From the NCBI RefSeq assembly GCF_039652555.1, contig NZ_JBDJAF010000001.1, positions 434,001 to 498,000 on the forward strand: DNA of 64,000 nucleotides. Direction: 5' to 3'. A program made the position numbers and the translations under genes. The DNA comes from Parafrigoribacterium mesophilum. GTDB lineage: Bacteria; Actinomycetota; Actinomycetes; Actinomycetales; Microbacteriaceae. Positions 34,536 through 43,560 of the stretch are shown here, piece after piece; the stretch's first letter is position 1; each line of letters starts with the position of its first letter. The notes below the pieces were generated by a model. That model was not told the DNA's origin. It ran no database searches and worked only from the letters and a program-made list of their open reading frames with translations.

Positions 34536-34677
34536 ACCCCGTTTCCTCACCACGTTTCCTTACCCCGTTTCCTTACCCCGTTTCACGGAGTTTCTGTCTC
34601 CGGGGCCCATCTGGGCAGCCAAGTAGGGGCCAGCCGGACAGAAACTCCGTGAAACGGGTTTAAGAAACGGGTTTGAG
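34536..34677. repeat. long palindrome with 13-bp flanking iterations (family A, copy 1)
   Basis: Perfect 22-base arms at 34577-34598 (begins CCCGTTTCACGG) and 34637-34658 (ends CCGTGAAACGGG) enclose 38 bases that include GCCCATCTGGGC. The left side is preceded by four 13-bp tandem units of the ACCCCGTTTCCTT type (34536-34587), the right side carries two 13-bp AAACGGGTTTAAG-type units (34652-34677). It lies in the 281-base gap between the MFS gene stop and the leuA leader. Confidence 0.92.
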
Positions 34678-34707
34678 GGGGCCCGGCGAAACGGATGGCG
34701 AGGGCGG

Positions 34708-36051
34708 CTAGTCCTCCAGAGCCTGGCCGCGCTTCTCCGGCAGGGCGAAGGCGCCGGCCGCGGCGACCACGAAGAACGCGGCAAAGATGGCGAACAGGAG
34801 CACCGTCCCGCCGCCGTCACGCAGGAACGGCACGGCCAGCGGCGCCAGGATGGAGGCGATCCGTCCGATGCCGGCCGCCCAGCCCGCGCCGGTGGCGCGC
34901 ATCCGGGTCGGATACAGCTCCGGAGTGACCGCGTACAGCGCACCCCAGGCACCGAGGTTGAAGAACGACAGCAGCATGCCCGCGATGATCACCTGCGAGA
35001 CATCGCTCGCCACGCCGAACAGCGCCGCGGAGACGGCAGCACCGATCAGAAACACCGCGAGAGTCTGGCGCCTCCCCCACTTCTCGATGAGGTAAGCGGA
35101 TGCGGCGTAGCCGGGCAGCTGCGCCAGCGTGATGATCAGCGTGAAGCCGAACGAACGCACCAGCGAGAACCCGGAGGCGACCAGGATGGTGGGCAGCCAG
35201 ATGAACGCGCCGTAATAGGAGAAGTTGACGCAGAACCAGACCAGCCAGAGCGCCGCGGTGCGTCGGCGCAGCTTCGGGGCCCACAGTTCGGCGACGCGGG
35301 TACGCACCCCGGCTGTCATCCCGGTTGTGATCGCGTCGCTCGACGCCGGCAGGCCAGCCGCGGCTTCGAAGCGGCGCACCGTCGCTTCGGCTTCGCCGTG
35401 CCGGCCATGCGACTCAAGGAAGCGCACCGACTCAGGCAGCCGAAGTCGCACGAACACGGCGTACAGCGCCGGCGCGGCGCCGATCAGGAGTGCCCAGCGC
35501 CATCCGTCCGCCGAGGCGGGAACGACGACGTAGCCGATCACCGCAGCCACCGTCCAGCCGACCGCCCAGAACGACTCGAGGATGACGATGATCCGGCCGC
35601 GGATGCGCGGTGGCGCGAACTCACTGACGAGCGTAGAGGCGACCGGCAATTCGGCGCCAAGCCCGAGGCCGACGACGAAGCGCAGGGCGATGAGCACGGC
35701 GACCGACAGGGACAGCGCCGAGGCGCCGGTGGCCAGACCGTAGATCAACAAGGTGATGGCGAACACGTGGCGTCTGCCGAACTTGTCGGCCAGCAACCCG
35801 CCGAGGGCAGCGCCGACGGCCATGCCGACGAAGCCCGAGGAAGCGATGAGCGACAGTTCCAGGCTCGTCGCGTGCCACTGCACCGCCAGCTGGGCGAGCA
35901 CGAACGAGATGAGCCCGACGTCCATCGCGTCCAGTGCCCAGCCGAGGCCGGACCCCACGAGCACCCGCCGGTGCTCCTTGGTGAACGGCAGGGCATCCAG
36001 TCGTTCGGTTCGGCTCAGGCGCGCGGAAACGTCGGTCGTCATTGGGTCCAT
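34708..36051 (-). CDS. MFS transporter, sugar/aromatic-acid porter type
   Basis: A 447-residue transporter with twelve predicted membrane helices. The loop-2 motif is GGLLADKFGRRHVF and the matching mid-protein motif is SAYLIEKWGRRQTL; PELYPTRMRATGAG near the end is typical of the SP/AAHS/NiaP-like families. The charged helix-1 region WALDAMDVGLISF with conserved Asp residues also fits organic-acid or nicotinate porters. The start is ATG 36051 or ATG 36042. It stands alone between leuA and era, so the substrate cannot be inferred. It is an insertion in the conserved era-leuA order. Confidence 0.88.
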   Translation of the reverse strand: MDPMTTDVSARLSRTERLDALPFTKEHRRVLVGSGLGWALDAMDVGLISFVLAQLAVQWHATSLELSLIASSGFVGMAVGAALGGLLADKFGRRHVFAITLLIYGLATGASALSLSVAVLIALRFVVGLGLGAELPVASTLVSEFAPPRIRGRIIVILESFWAVGWTVAAVIGYVVVPASADGWRWALLIGAAPALYAVFVRLRLPESVRFLESHGRHGEAEATVRRFEAAAGLPASSDAITTGMTAGVRTRVAELWAPKLRRRTAALWLVWFCVNFSYYGAFIWLPTILVASGFSLVRSFGFTLIITLAQLPGYAASAYLIEKWGRRQTLAVFLIGAAVSAALFGVASDVSQVIIAGMLLSFFNLGAWGALYAVTPELYPTRMRATGAGWAAGIGRIASILAPLAVPFLRDGGGTVLLFAIFAAFFVVAAAGAFALPEKRGQALED

Positions 36052-36293
36052 TTCAGGTCAGTCAATGAGCGGAGTGCGGCAAAGGTTTTCCGCAGGGATG
36101 ATCGAACTTTATTGCATCCGGCGCCCTCACGTCTGCCGCCGGGCGCAATTGTTACGCTCAGTCCAGTAATTCGCCGAGTGGGCCGCGCGCCCTCGGCGTA
36201 CCCGTCACCGGCTCCCGCGACAGAACTCGAGGGTGCGGCGAGGTGACTTCGGGCGCGGGGAAACCCAAGGCCACGCATTCGGCAGGGTCCGGG

Positions 36294-37202
36294 TTAGAAG
36301 CCCAGGCGACCCAGCAGCTTGGGGTCGCGCTGCCAGTCCTTCGCGACCTTCACTCGCAGCGACAGGTACACCTGTTTGCCCACCAGCGGCTCGATGGATG
36401 CGCGGGCGCGCGCTCCCACCTCGGCCAGCCGGCTGCCCTGATGCCCGATGATGATGCCCTTCTGGCTGTCCCGCTCCACCCACAGGTTCGCGTACACCTC
36501 CAGCAGTTCCTTGTCGTCCCGGTGCACCAGGTCGTCGATGGTGATCGCGATGGAGTGCGGCAGCTCGTCCTGCACCCCCTCGAGCACGGCCTCGCGGATC
36601 AGCTCGGACACCCGAGCCTCGAGGCCCTCCTCGGTGACCGTTTCCTGTGGGTACAGCGGCTCGGACACCGGCAGCAGCGCGATCAGCTCGTCGGTGAGCA
36701 CGTCCAACTGCACGTCGGTGACCGCGGACACCGGGATGATGCTCTCCCAGTCCCGCAGCGCGCTCACCGCGAGCAGCTGCGCGGCCACAGCCGACTTCGA
36801 CGTCGCATCCAGCTTGGTCACGATCGCGACCTTCTTCGCCCGCGGGTAGGCGTCCAGCTGCTCGTTGATGAACCTGTCGCCGGGGCCGAGTTTCTCGTTC
36901 GCCGGCACGCACAGGCAGATCACGTCCACCTCGGCCAGGGTGGATTGCACCACGTCGTTGAGCCGCTCGCCGAGCAGCGTGCGCGGCCGGTGCATCCCGG
37001 GGGTGTCGACCACGACCAGCTGCCCGGATGCGCGGTGCACGATGCCGCGGATGGCGCGTCGGGTGGTCTGCGGCTTGCTACTGGTGATCGCCACCTTCTG
37101 CCCCACCAACGCGTTGGTCAATGTGGACTTGCCCACGTTGGGGCGGCCAACGAAGGTCACGAATCCGGCCCGGAAGCCGTCACTTTCAGTGGACACGCTC
37201 AT
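36294..37202 (-). CDS. era: GTPase Era
   Basis: A 302-residue GTPase that binds the 3' end of 16S rRNA during 30S assembly. G1 is GRPNVGKSTLT, G3 DTPGMH, G4 TKLD (in place of NKxD) and the C-terminal KH domain shows IIIGHQGSRLAEVGARAR. Its ATG overlaps the stop of the CorC-type gene. The 242 bases downstream, up to the MFS start, hold no gene. Confidence 0.97.
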   Translation of the reverse strand: MSVSTESDGFRAGFVTFVGRPNVGKSTLTNALVGQKVAITSSKPQTTRRAIRGIVHRASGQLVVVDTPGMHRPRTLLGERLNDVVQSTLAEVDVICLCVPANEKLGPGDRFINEQLDAYPRAKKVAIVTKLDATSKSAVAAQLLAVSALRDWESIIPVSAVTDVQLDVLTDELIALLPVSEPLYPQETVTEEGLEARVSELIREAVLEGVQDELPHSIAITIDDLVHRDDKELLEVYANLWVERDSQKGIIIGHQGSRLAEVGARARASIEPLVGKQVYLSLRVKVAKDWQRDPKLLGRLGF

Positions 37203-38509
37203 TCACCGTTCCCGTTCTTGGGTTTTTCGTCCTCGAACGCGGCCTGCGCGTCGATCAACGACTGGTCCCGCTCCACCAGCACCGTTCGCAGCCGCCGGCG
37301 GCGGCCCTCGGTGCGCTCTGCGGTGAGGATGAGGCCGGAGTAAGTGGCGACCGACCCGGTGTGCGGCAGCCGGCCGAGCGCCTTCGTGAGTAGTCCCCCG
37401 ACGGAGTCGACCTCGTCGTCGTCCAGTTCGATGCCGAACAGCTCCCCGAGTTCGTCCACCGGCAGTCTGGCACTGACTCGGAAGCGTCCCTCGCCGACCG
37501 CCTCGACCTCCACCGTCTCATGGTCGTACTCGTCCGAGATGTCACCGACGAGTTCCTCGATGAGGTCCTCCAGAGTCACCAGGCCGGCGATGCCGCCGTA
37601 TTCGTCGACCACCATGGCCAAGTGGTTGGACTCCAGCTGCATCTGCCGCAGCAGGTCGTCGACCTTCTTCGACTCCGGCACGAACAGGGTCTGCCGCAGC
37701 AGGGTGCGCACCGGCACGTTCTCCCCGCTTCTGGGCCGCTCGAAACTCATCCTGGCCACATCGCGCAGGTACAGGATGCCCAGCACCTCGTCGACGTCCT
37801 CACCGATCACCGGCATCCGAGACACGCCCTTGCTGAGGAACAGGCCCATCGCGGCGCCCACCTCAGCGTCGCCGTCGACCACCACCATGTCCGTGCGCGG
37901 GATCATCACCTCGCGCACCACGGTGTCGTTGAACTCGAAGATCGAGTGGATCAGTTCGCGGTCGTCCTCCTCGAGCACCTCGAGTTCGGTGGCCTCGTCG
38001 ACCATGCTGAGCAGCTGCTCCTCCGAGGAGAAGGTGGCCGTCTTCGGGCGGCCGGGGGTGACCCGGTTGCCCAGGGCGACCAGCGCGGCGGCCACCGGGC
38101 CGAGCAACACCCGCAGCGTGTGTACCAGCCAGGCGCTCCACCGGATGATGGCCCTCGCGTTGACCCGTCCGACGCTGCGCGGGCTGGAGCCGACGAGCAC
38201 GAAGGAGGCCACGGTCATCGTCAACGCGGCCAACAGCAGCACCCACCACCACTGACTGAACACGGAGGACAACGCCAGTGTGATGAGCACCGCCGCGGTG
38301 GTCTCTGCCACGACGCGGACGAAGTTCACCGCGTTCACGTGGGCGCCGACATCCGCCGCTATCGCGTTCACCGAGACGGCGGCTCGGGAACCGACAGCCA
38401 ACTCCTGCAGGTCGGCGCGGGACAGCGCCGCCAGCGCGGCGTCCACCGCGGCCATCAACCCGCCGAACGCCACCAACAGCACTGCGACGCTGACGAAAAC
38501 GGGGATCAT
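37199..38509 (-). CDS. CNNM/CorC-type transporter-associated protein (DUF21-CBS-CorC)
   Basis: A 436-residue membrane protein. Residues 1-150 form the DUF21 domain with about four helices (MIPVFVSVAVLLVAFGGLM at the start). Two CBS motifs follow (VVREVMIPRTDMVVVDGD and VDEYGGIAGLVTLEDLIEELVG, cited in part) and a C-terminal CorC/HlyC domain from about residue 340. It is likely to act in Mg2+ or Co2+ efflux. I use ATG 38509, with a GAGGG site; a much longer in-frame reading upstream runs across ybeY and is not real. It lies between era and ybeY, the usual order. Confidence 0.94.
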   Translation of the reverse strand: MIPVFVSVAVLLVAFGGLMAAVDAALAALSRADLQELAVGSRAAVSVNAIAADVGAHVNAVNFVRVVAETTAAVLITLALSSVFSQWWWVLLLAALTMTVASFVLVGSSPRSVGRVNARAIIRWSAWLVHTLRVLLGPVAAALVALGNRVTPGRPKTATFSSEEQLLSMVDEATELEVLEEDDRELIHSIFEFNDTVVREVMIPRTDMVVVDGDAEVGAAMGLFLSKGVSRMPVIGEDVDEVLGILYLRDVARMSFERPRSGENVPVRTLLRQTLFVPESKKVDDLLRQMQLESNHLAMVVDEYGGIAGLVTLEDLIEELVGDISDEYDHETVEVEAVGEGRFRVSARLPVDELGELFGIELDDDEVDSVGGLLTKALGRLPHTGSVATYSGLILTAERTEGRRRRLRTVLVERDQSLIDAQAAFEDEKPKNGNGE

Positions 38510-38519
38510 GGCCGACCCT

Positions 38520-38981
38520 CTAGGATCGTCGCTCGTGCATGGTGAACCCCACCAGGATGTCGCGCTGCACGCCGAACATCTCCTTCTCTTCTGCAGGCTC
38601 CGCGTGATCGAAGCCGAGCAAGTGCAGGATGCCGTGGGCGGTGAGCATGAGCATCTCATCCAGCGCGCTATGGCCGGCGGTCTCCGCCTGCGCCACCGCG
38701 ACCTGCGGGCACAGCACGATGTCGCCGAGCAGACCGGCGGGGGTGACGGCATCTTCGGTACCCGGCCGCAGTTCGTCCATCGGGAAGCTGAGCACGTCGG
38801 TGGGTCCCGGCTCGTCCATCCACTGCACGTGCAGTTGTTCCATCGCCGCCTCGTCCACCAGCAGGATCGCCAGCTCCGCATCCGGGTGCACGTTCAAATG
38901 GTCGAGCGCGTAGATCGCCAGGCGCTGCAGCGCCGACTCGTCCACCGCGATCGCGGACTCGTTGTTGATCTCGATGCTCAC
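38520..38981 (-). CDS. ybeY: rRNA maturation endoribonuclease YbeY
   Basis: A 153-residue metal-dependent RNase for 16S rRNA 3' processing and ribosome quality control. The zinc-binding motif is LTAHGILHLLGFDHAEPAEEKEM (HGxLHLxGxDH). It also has TDVLSFPMDE and LGDIVLCPQVA. The start is GTG 38981, overlapping the phoH stop (GTGA). Confidence 0.97.
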   Translation of the reverse strand: MSIEINNESAIAVDESALQRLAIYALDHLNVHPDAELAILLVDEAAMEQLHVQWMDEPGPTDVLSFPMDELRPGTEDAVTPAGLLGDIVLCPQVAVAQAETAGHSALDEMLMLTAHGILHLLGFDHAEPAEEKEMFGVQRDILVGFTMHERRS

Positions 38982-40024
38982 TCGGACTCTCCCTCGGCGC
39001 GGGCCTCGCCCTGGCGAGGCGCCAGCCGCTGTGCCATGCGCTCGTTGTCGTACTTCGTGTAGGCGTCGACGATCCGGCCGACGAGGGTGTGCCGCACCAC
39101 GTCGGCGCTGGTCAGGTAGGAGAAGTGCAGCTCGGGGATCGAATCGAGCACCCGGGTGACCAGCCGCAGCCCGCTGGCGCCGGTGGGCAGATCGATCTGG
39201 GTGATGTCGCCGGTGACCACCATCCTGGAGCCGAATCCGAGCCGGGTGAGGAACATCTTCATCTGCTCCGGCGTCGTGTTCTGCGCCTCGTCGAGCACGA
39301 TGAACGAGTTGTTCAGCGTTCTGCCCCGCATGTAGGCCAGCGGCGCGACCTCGATGGTGCCAAGGCCGAGCAGTTTCACGACGACATCCGGGTCCATCAT
39401 CTCGCCCAGCGCGTCGAAAAGCGGCCGCAGGTAGGGGTCGATCTTGTCGGTCAGGGTGCCCGGGAGGTAGCCGAGGCGCTCACCCGCCTCCACGGCCGGC
39501 CGGGTGAGGATGATGCGGTCGACCTCTTTGCGTTGCAGCGCCTGAACGGCCTTCGCCATGGCCAGATAGGTCTTGCCGGTGCCGGCCGGGCCGATGCCGA
39601 ACACGATGGTGTTGTCGTCGATCGCGTCGACGTACTCCTTCTGACCCGCGGTGCGGGGACGGATGCTCTTGCCTCCGCGGGTGAGGATCGCCTGGCTGAG
39701 CAACTCGGCAGGGCTTGTGGACGGTTCACCGGCCAGGAACCGGGCCGATTCGCGCACCTCTGACGGGGCGAGGTCGTGACCGGTCTTCACCATCGTGATG
39801 AGTTCTTGCACCAGACGGTGGGCGGCCTGCACCTGCTCCTGCGGGCCGGTCAGCGTGATCTCGTTGCCGCGCGCGAGCACGTCCACGAGCGGGAACTGCT
39901 TCTCGACGGTGCGCAGTAACCGGTCCTCGGGGCCGAGAAGGCGGACCATGGCGACGTCGTCGACCCGCAACTGCACCCTGGCGCTGCCGGGCTCTCCCGC
40001 AAGGAAAATGTCGCTACTGGGCAA
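38978..40024 (-). CDS. phoH: PhoH-family ATPase
   Basis: A protein of about 348 residues with an N-terminal KH-like region (about 1-100) and a P-loop domain: VFGIGPAGTGKTYLAMA (Walker A), FIVLDEAQNTTPEQMKMFLTR (Walker B) and MVVTGDITQIDLP. These proteins are probably RNA-binding ATPases or helicases linked to ribosome maturation and YbeY. I propose TTG 40024 as the start because GGAAGG lies five bases upstream; it overlaps the HIT gene by 11 bases. A later GTG or ATG start is possible. Confidence 0.93.
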   Translation of the reverse strand: MPSSDIFLAGEPGSARVQLRVDDVAMVRLLGPEDRLLRTVEKQFPLVDVLARGNEITLTGPQEQVQAAHRLVQELITMVKTGHDLAPSEVRESARFLAGEPSTSPAELLSQAILTRGGKSIRPRTAGQKEYVDAIDDNTIVFGIGPAGTGKTYLAMAKAVQALQRKEVDRIILTRPAVEAGERLGYLPGTLTDKIDPYLRPLFDALGEMMDPDVVVKLLGLGTIEVAPLAYMRGRTLNNSFIVLDEAQNTTPEQMKMFLTRLGFGSRMVVTGDITQIDLPTGASGLRLVTRVLDSIPELHFSYLTSADVVRHTLVGRIVDAYTKYDNERMAQRLAPRQGEARAEGESE

Positions 40025-40379
40025 GGGTGCCTTCCGGCAACTCTCCGCCGAGAACGTGCGCGTGCACGTGGAACACCGTCTGTCCCGCCGAGGAGCCGGT
40101 GTTGAACACCAGCCGGAACTCGCCGTTGCTGAACTGCTTCGCCAGCTGATCGGCCGTCGCGACCAGTTCGGCCAGCAGGTTGGGGTTGGCCGCGGCCAAT
40201 TCGGTGACGTTCCGGTAGTCGCCGGCCTTGGGCAAGACCAGGATGTGCACGGGGGCCTGCGGGGCGATGTCGTTGAAGGCGATGATGCGGTCGTTTTCGA
40301 ACACGATGTCGGCGGGGATGTCCCGGTCGATGATCTTCGTGAAGATCGAACGCTCGTCGCTGTCTGCCATGTGCTCCAT
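40014..40379 (-). CDS. HIT-family nucleotide hydrolase
   Basis: A 121-residue histidine-triad protein. Visible are SIFTKIIDRDIPADIVFENDRIIAF (cited in part), QAPVHILVLPK and the catalytic triad HVHAH in GQTVFHVHAHVLGG. It hydrolyses purine phosphoramidates or similar nucleotides. The start is ATG 40379 or ATG 40370; the second has GGAG only three bases away. It sits between rsmE and phoH, the usual order. Confidence 0.94.
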   Translation of the reverse strand: MEHMADSDERSIFTKIIDRDIPADIVFENDRIIAFNDIAPQAPVHILVLPKAGDYRNVTELAAANPNLLAELVATADQLAKQFSNGEFRLVFNTGSSAGQTVFHVHAHVLGGELPEGTLAQ

Positions 40380-40426
40380 CGTAACCGCCGCGCCGTGATC
40401 ACGCCCGGCCGGGCGAGCCGGTCCGC

Positions 40427-41161
40427 TCACCATCGCCCCAGCACACCGTTCAGTGCCGCGATCGCGGCGGGGCCCGCGGTGGAGGTGCGCAGCACCGCGT
40501 CCCCGAGGCGCACCGCGCGGGCGCCGGCCCGCGTCAGGGTGTCCAGTTCCTCCGGCGCGATCCCGCCCTCCGGGCCGACCACCAGCACCAGGTCCCTGGC
40601 GTCCTGCTCTGCTGCGACGGCGGTCAGGTTCAATTGCGCGCCCGGGGCGAGCACGAGCATCCGGGTCGCCTCGGCCTGTCGCGCGAGTTCGGTTGTGGTC
40701 AGTTGATCGGCCACCGCCGGGATCCACGGTCGCAGTGATTGCTTGGTGGCCTCTCGAACGATGCTGGCCCAGCGCTCGCGGCCCTTGTCCGCCTTGGCAC
40801 CCTGCCAGCGCACGATCGAGCGTTGTGCCGCCCAGGGGATCACCGTGTCGACGCCGAGTTCGGTGGCCGCCTGAATCGCCAACTCGTCCCGGCCGCCCTT
40901 GGCCAGCGCCTGCACCAGGGTGAGCGTCGGTGCTGGCGCGGGGACCCGGCGCACCTCCTGGGCCCGGATCGCCAGCCGGTCCGCCGCCGCCTCCAGCACC
41001 GGGCCGGTGACCACCAGTCCGCTGCCGTTGCCGATCGAGAGGGTCTCGCCGACCCGAATCCGGCTGACGACCACGGCGTGCCGGGCTTCCGCGCCGAGGA
41101 TCGACACCGTCGAGCCGACTGCGGCATCCGTCAGCTGCTCGTTCAGGTAGAAGTGCGCCAT
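40427..41161 (-). CDS. rsmE: 16S rRNA m3U1498 methyltransferase
   Basis: A 244-residue SPOUT-class enzyme that methylates U1498 of 16S rRNA. The N-terminal PUA-like part contains ILGAEARHAVVVSRIRVGE; the C-terminal knot has LVLVVGPEGGIAPEELDTL and VRLGDAVLRTSTAGPAA. It lies four bases after dnaJ, consistent with co-transcription under HrcA control. Confidence 0.96.
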   Translation of the reverse strand: MAHFYLNEQLTDAAVGSTVSILGAEARHAVVVSRIRVGETLSIGNGSGLVVTGPVLEAAADRLAIRAQEVRRVPAPAPTLTLVQALAKGGRDELAIQAATELGVDTVIPWAAQRSIVRWQGAKADKGRERWASIVREATKQSLRPWIPAVADQLTTTELARQAEATRMLVLAPGAQLNLTAVAAEQDARDLVLVVGPEGGIAPEELDTLTRAGARAVRLGDAVLRTSTAGPAAIAALNGVLGRW

Positions 41162-41165
41162 CCGG

Positions 41166-42263
41166 TTACAGGTTCAGGAACCGATCGCGCAGTTTCTGGA
41201 ACATGCCCTGCTGGAACCGGGTCAAGGTCGGCGGCGTCACCTTGTGGCTGCGGGCGAACTGTTTGATCAGGTCCTGCTGCTTGTGGTCGAGTTTGGTCGG
41301 GGTGGCCACTTGGATGCCGATCTTGAGGTCGCCGCGGCCGCTGCCGCGCAGCCGGGTGATGCCGCGTTCCTTGATCGTGAGCACGTCGGAGCTTTGGATG
41401 CCGGGCCGGATGTCGACCCGCACCTCGCCGTCCAGGGTCTTCAGCGTTGCCGTGGTGCCCAGGATGGCATCGGACATCTGCACCTCGAGGGTCGCCAGGA
41501 GGTCGTCGCCGTTGCGGCTGAACACCTCGTGGTGGCGCACCTTGATTTCGAGGTACAGGTCGCCGTTCGGTCCGCCGGCCGGGCCGACCTCACCCTGGGA
41601 AGGCAGTTGCAGGCGCACACCGGTGTCGACGCCGGCGGGAATGTCGACCGGAATGCTGCGCCGGGCGCGCACTCGACCCTGGCCCTGGCAGGTCGCGCAC
41701 GGGTTCGGGATGACGGTGCCGTAGCCGCGGCAGGTGGCGCACGGGCTGGAGGTCATCACGTTGCCCAGCAGTGAGCGCACGGCGCGTTGGATCTGGCCGG
41801 TCCCGTGGCAGATGTCGCAGGTCACCGGGCGGGTGCCGGGCGCGCAGCACGAACCGCCGCAGGTCTCGCAGAGCACGGCGGTGTCGACCTCCACGTCGCG
41901 GTGGGCGCCGAAGATGACCTCGTCGAGGTCGACCTCCACCCGCAGCAGCGCGTCCTGGCCGCGTTCTTTCCTGGACCGGGGACCCCTGGTGGTGCCGCCG
42001 CCGAAGAACGTCTCGAAGATGTCGCCGAAGCCGCCGAACCCGTTACCGCCGAACCCGGCTTGCGGGCCCAGGTCGTATTGCTGTCGCTGCTCGGGGTCGG
42101 ACAGCACGTCGTAGGCGTGCGTGACGTCTTTGAACCGCTCGGAGGCATCCGCGCCGGGGTTGACGTCGGGGTGCAACTGTCGCGCCAGTTTGCGGTACGC
42201 CTTCTTGATTTGGTCCAGCGTGGCATCCCGCGGGACGCCCAGTACTTCGTAGTGGTCAGTCAA
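41166..42263 (-). CDS. dnaJ: molecular chaperone DnaJ (HrcA-linked copy)
   Basis: A 365-residue J-protein. The J domain has HPD in ARQLHPDVNPG; a Gly/Phe-rich segment (GFGGNGFGGFGDIFETFFGGG) follows. The zinc region contains the four-cysteine repeats, for example CDICHGTG, CATCRGYG and CATCQGQG, the first repeat being less regular (CETCGGSCC). The C-terminal client-binding domains follow. It would deliver clients to DnaK. Paired with hrcA as in other Actinobacteria, where this is the second DnaJ, apart from the dnaK-grpE-dnaJ1 operon. Confidence 0.96.
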   Translation of the reverse strand: MTDHYEVLGVPRDATLDQIKKAYRKLARQLHPDVNPGADASERFKDVTHAYDVLSDPEQRQQYDLGPQAGFGGNGFGGFGDIFETFFGGGTTRGPRSRKERGQDALLRVEVDLDEVIFGAHRDVEVDTAVLCETCGGSCCAPGTRPVTCDICHGTGQIQRAVRSLLGNVMTSSPCATCRGYGTVIPNPCATCQGQGRVRARRSIPVDIPAGVDTGVRLQLPSQGEVGPAGGPNGDLYLEIKVRHHEVFSRNGDDLLATLEVQMSDAILGTTATLKTLDGEVRVDIRPGIQSSDVLTIKERGITRLRGSGRGDLKIGIQVATPTKLDHKQQDLIKQFARSHKVTPPTLTRFQQGMFQKLRDRFLNL

Positions 42264-42343
42264 TCCAGTTCCTCATTCGCCCCACGTGATGGGTTCGGCC
42301 GGCGCAGGGCGCGGCCTGCCGCCCAGGCGTGGTGGTCAGCGTG

Positions 42344-43366
42344 TCAATCGTCGCCCAGCAGGCGGGACAGGTAGCGCGCCACCGCACGCACCGCGGCCAT
42401 GTTGTTCGAGTAATCCATTCTCGTCGGTCCGAGTACCCCGAGCCGAGCCAATTCGCCCCGCGAGGCCGTGTAGCCGGTGGTGAGCACGGATGCCTCTCCC
42501 AGTCCGAACTGCGCGTTCTCCCGTCCGATGCTCACCGAAACGCCGGTGCGGTCGGGCTCCATCTCGCCGAACAGTTTGAGCAGGGTGACCTGTTCTTCGA
42601 TGGCTTCCAAGACCGGAAAGATGCTTCCGGCGAAGTCCTCTTCGGTGCGGACCAGGTTCGCGGTGCCGGCCATCACGAGCTTGTCATGCCGGCCGGCGGC
42701 GACCTGCTCCATCAAGCTGGTGACCACCTGGGTGACCATGGCCACGTGCCGCGCCGAGAACGTGGCGGGGATCTCCTTCAGCGCCGCACCGGCATCCGCC
42801 AGCCCGGTCCCGGCGATCGCGGCGTTCAACTTCGCACGCAGTTCCGCCACCAGCAGCTCGTCGAATTCTTCCCGAACGTCGATCAGTCGCTGCTCGACCC
42901 GCCCGGTATCCGTGATCAACACCGTCATGAGCCGCGTCGACCCCAGAGGCACCAGTTCGATGTGCCGCACCCGCGCGTGCGCGACGGACGGGTACTGCAC
43001 CAGCGCGACCTGGTGGGTGAGCTGGGACAGCAGTCGCACCGTGCGCACCAGCACTTCGTCCATGTCGGCTGAGGCGCCGAGGAAGGTTTCGATCGCGTGC
43101 CGCTGGGCCTGGCTCAACGGTCGCAAGTCCGCGAGATGATCGACGAAGACACGGTAGCCCTTGTCGGTGGGGATGCGGCCCGACGAGGTGTGCGGCGCCA
43201 CGATGAGGTCTTCCTCCTCCAAGAGCGCCATATCGTTGCGGATGGTGGCCGCCGACACGCCGAAGGCATGGCGGTCAACAATCGACTTCGACCCGACCGG
43301 CTCGCGAGACGCCACGTAGTCCTTCACGATGACGCGGAGGACATCGAGACCCCGCTCCGAAACCAT
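42344..43366 (-). CDS. hrcA: heat-inducible transcription repressor HrcA
   Basis: A 340-residue repressor. The winged-helix domain at the start has YVASREPVGSKSIVDRH and VSAATIRNDMALLEEEDL; the dimerisation and insertion domains follow, ending in GPTRMDYSNNMAAVRAVARYLSRLL. ATG 43366 follows a GAGGGGAG ribosome site seven bases upstream. Longer in-frame starts would run through the operator at 43384-43410. HrcA represses heat-shock genes by binding CIRCE. Confidence 0.97.
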   Translation of the reverse strand: MVSERGLDVLRVIVKDYVASREPVGSKSIVDRHAFGVSAATIRNDMALLEEEDLIVAPHTSSGRIPTDKGYRVFVDHLADLRPLSQAQRHAIETFLGASADMDEVLVRTVRLLSQLTHQVALVQYPSVAHARVRHIELVPLGSTRLMTVLITDTGRVEQRLIDVREEFDELLVAELRAKLNAAIAGTGLADAGAALKEIPATFSARHVAMVTQVVTSLMEQVAAGRHDKLVMAGTANLVRTEEDFAGSIFPVLEAIEEQVTLLKLFGEMEPDRTGVSVSIGRENAQFGLGEASVLTTGYTASRGELARLGVLGPTRMDYSNNMAAVRAVARYLSRLLGDD

Positions 43367-43383
43367 CGCGCGCTCCCCTCCAC

Positions 43384-43410
43384 TTAGCACTCGCATTATC
43401 CGACTGCCAA
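43384..43410 (-). promoter_or_regulatory. CIRCE-like HrcA operator
   Basis: TTAGCACTC, nine bases, then GACTGCCAA. The left half matches the CIRCE consensus in all nine positions and the right half (GAGTGCTAA in the consensus) in seven. It lies 18 bases upstream of the hrcA start codon, so it should mediate autoregulation of hrcA-dnaJ. The divergent DUF4870 gene starts 150 bases away and might also be affected. Confidence 0.85.
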
Positions 43411-43560
43411 TTCTACCGCGAGAGGGTCCGGTCGGGGGCATTGTGTGGCATCCGGGCGAACAGTACTCTCTGGGGTGAGTTCATGCGCGTGCCGGTTCGT
43501 GTGGCTTCGCGCCTGACCTGCCCCGGCTGCCATCGGCCGAGGTCGGCGTACCCGAAAGGC

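Noticed and set aside
34536..34677. Insertion sequence ends
   Set aside because: The 38 bases between the arms cannot hold a transposase, and no transposase gene is in the window; at most a non-autonomous element.
34708..36051. Leucine or branched-chain exporter linked to leuA
   Set aside because: Motifs fit the SP/AAHS-type MFS group and not known amino-acid exporters; the long palindrome and leader separate the genes.
37199..38881. N-terminal extension of the CorC-type gene across ybeY
   Set aside because: The extension is an Arg/Ser/Cys-rich shadow of ybeY; ATG 38509 has a ribosome site and begins a normal DUF21 helix.
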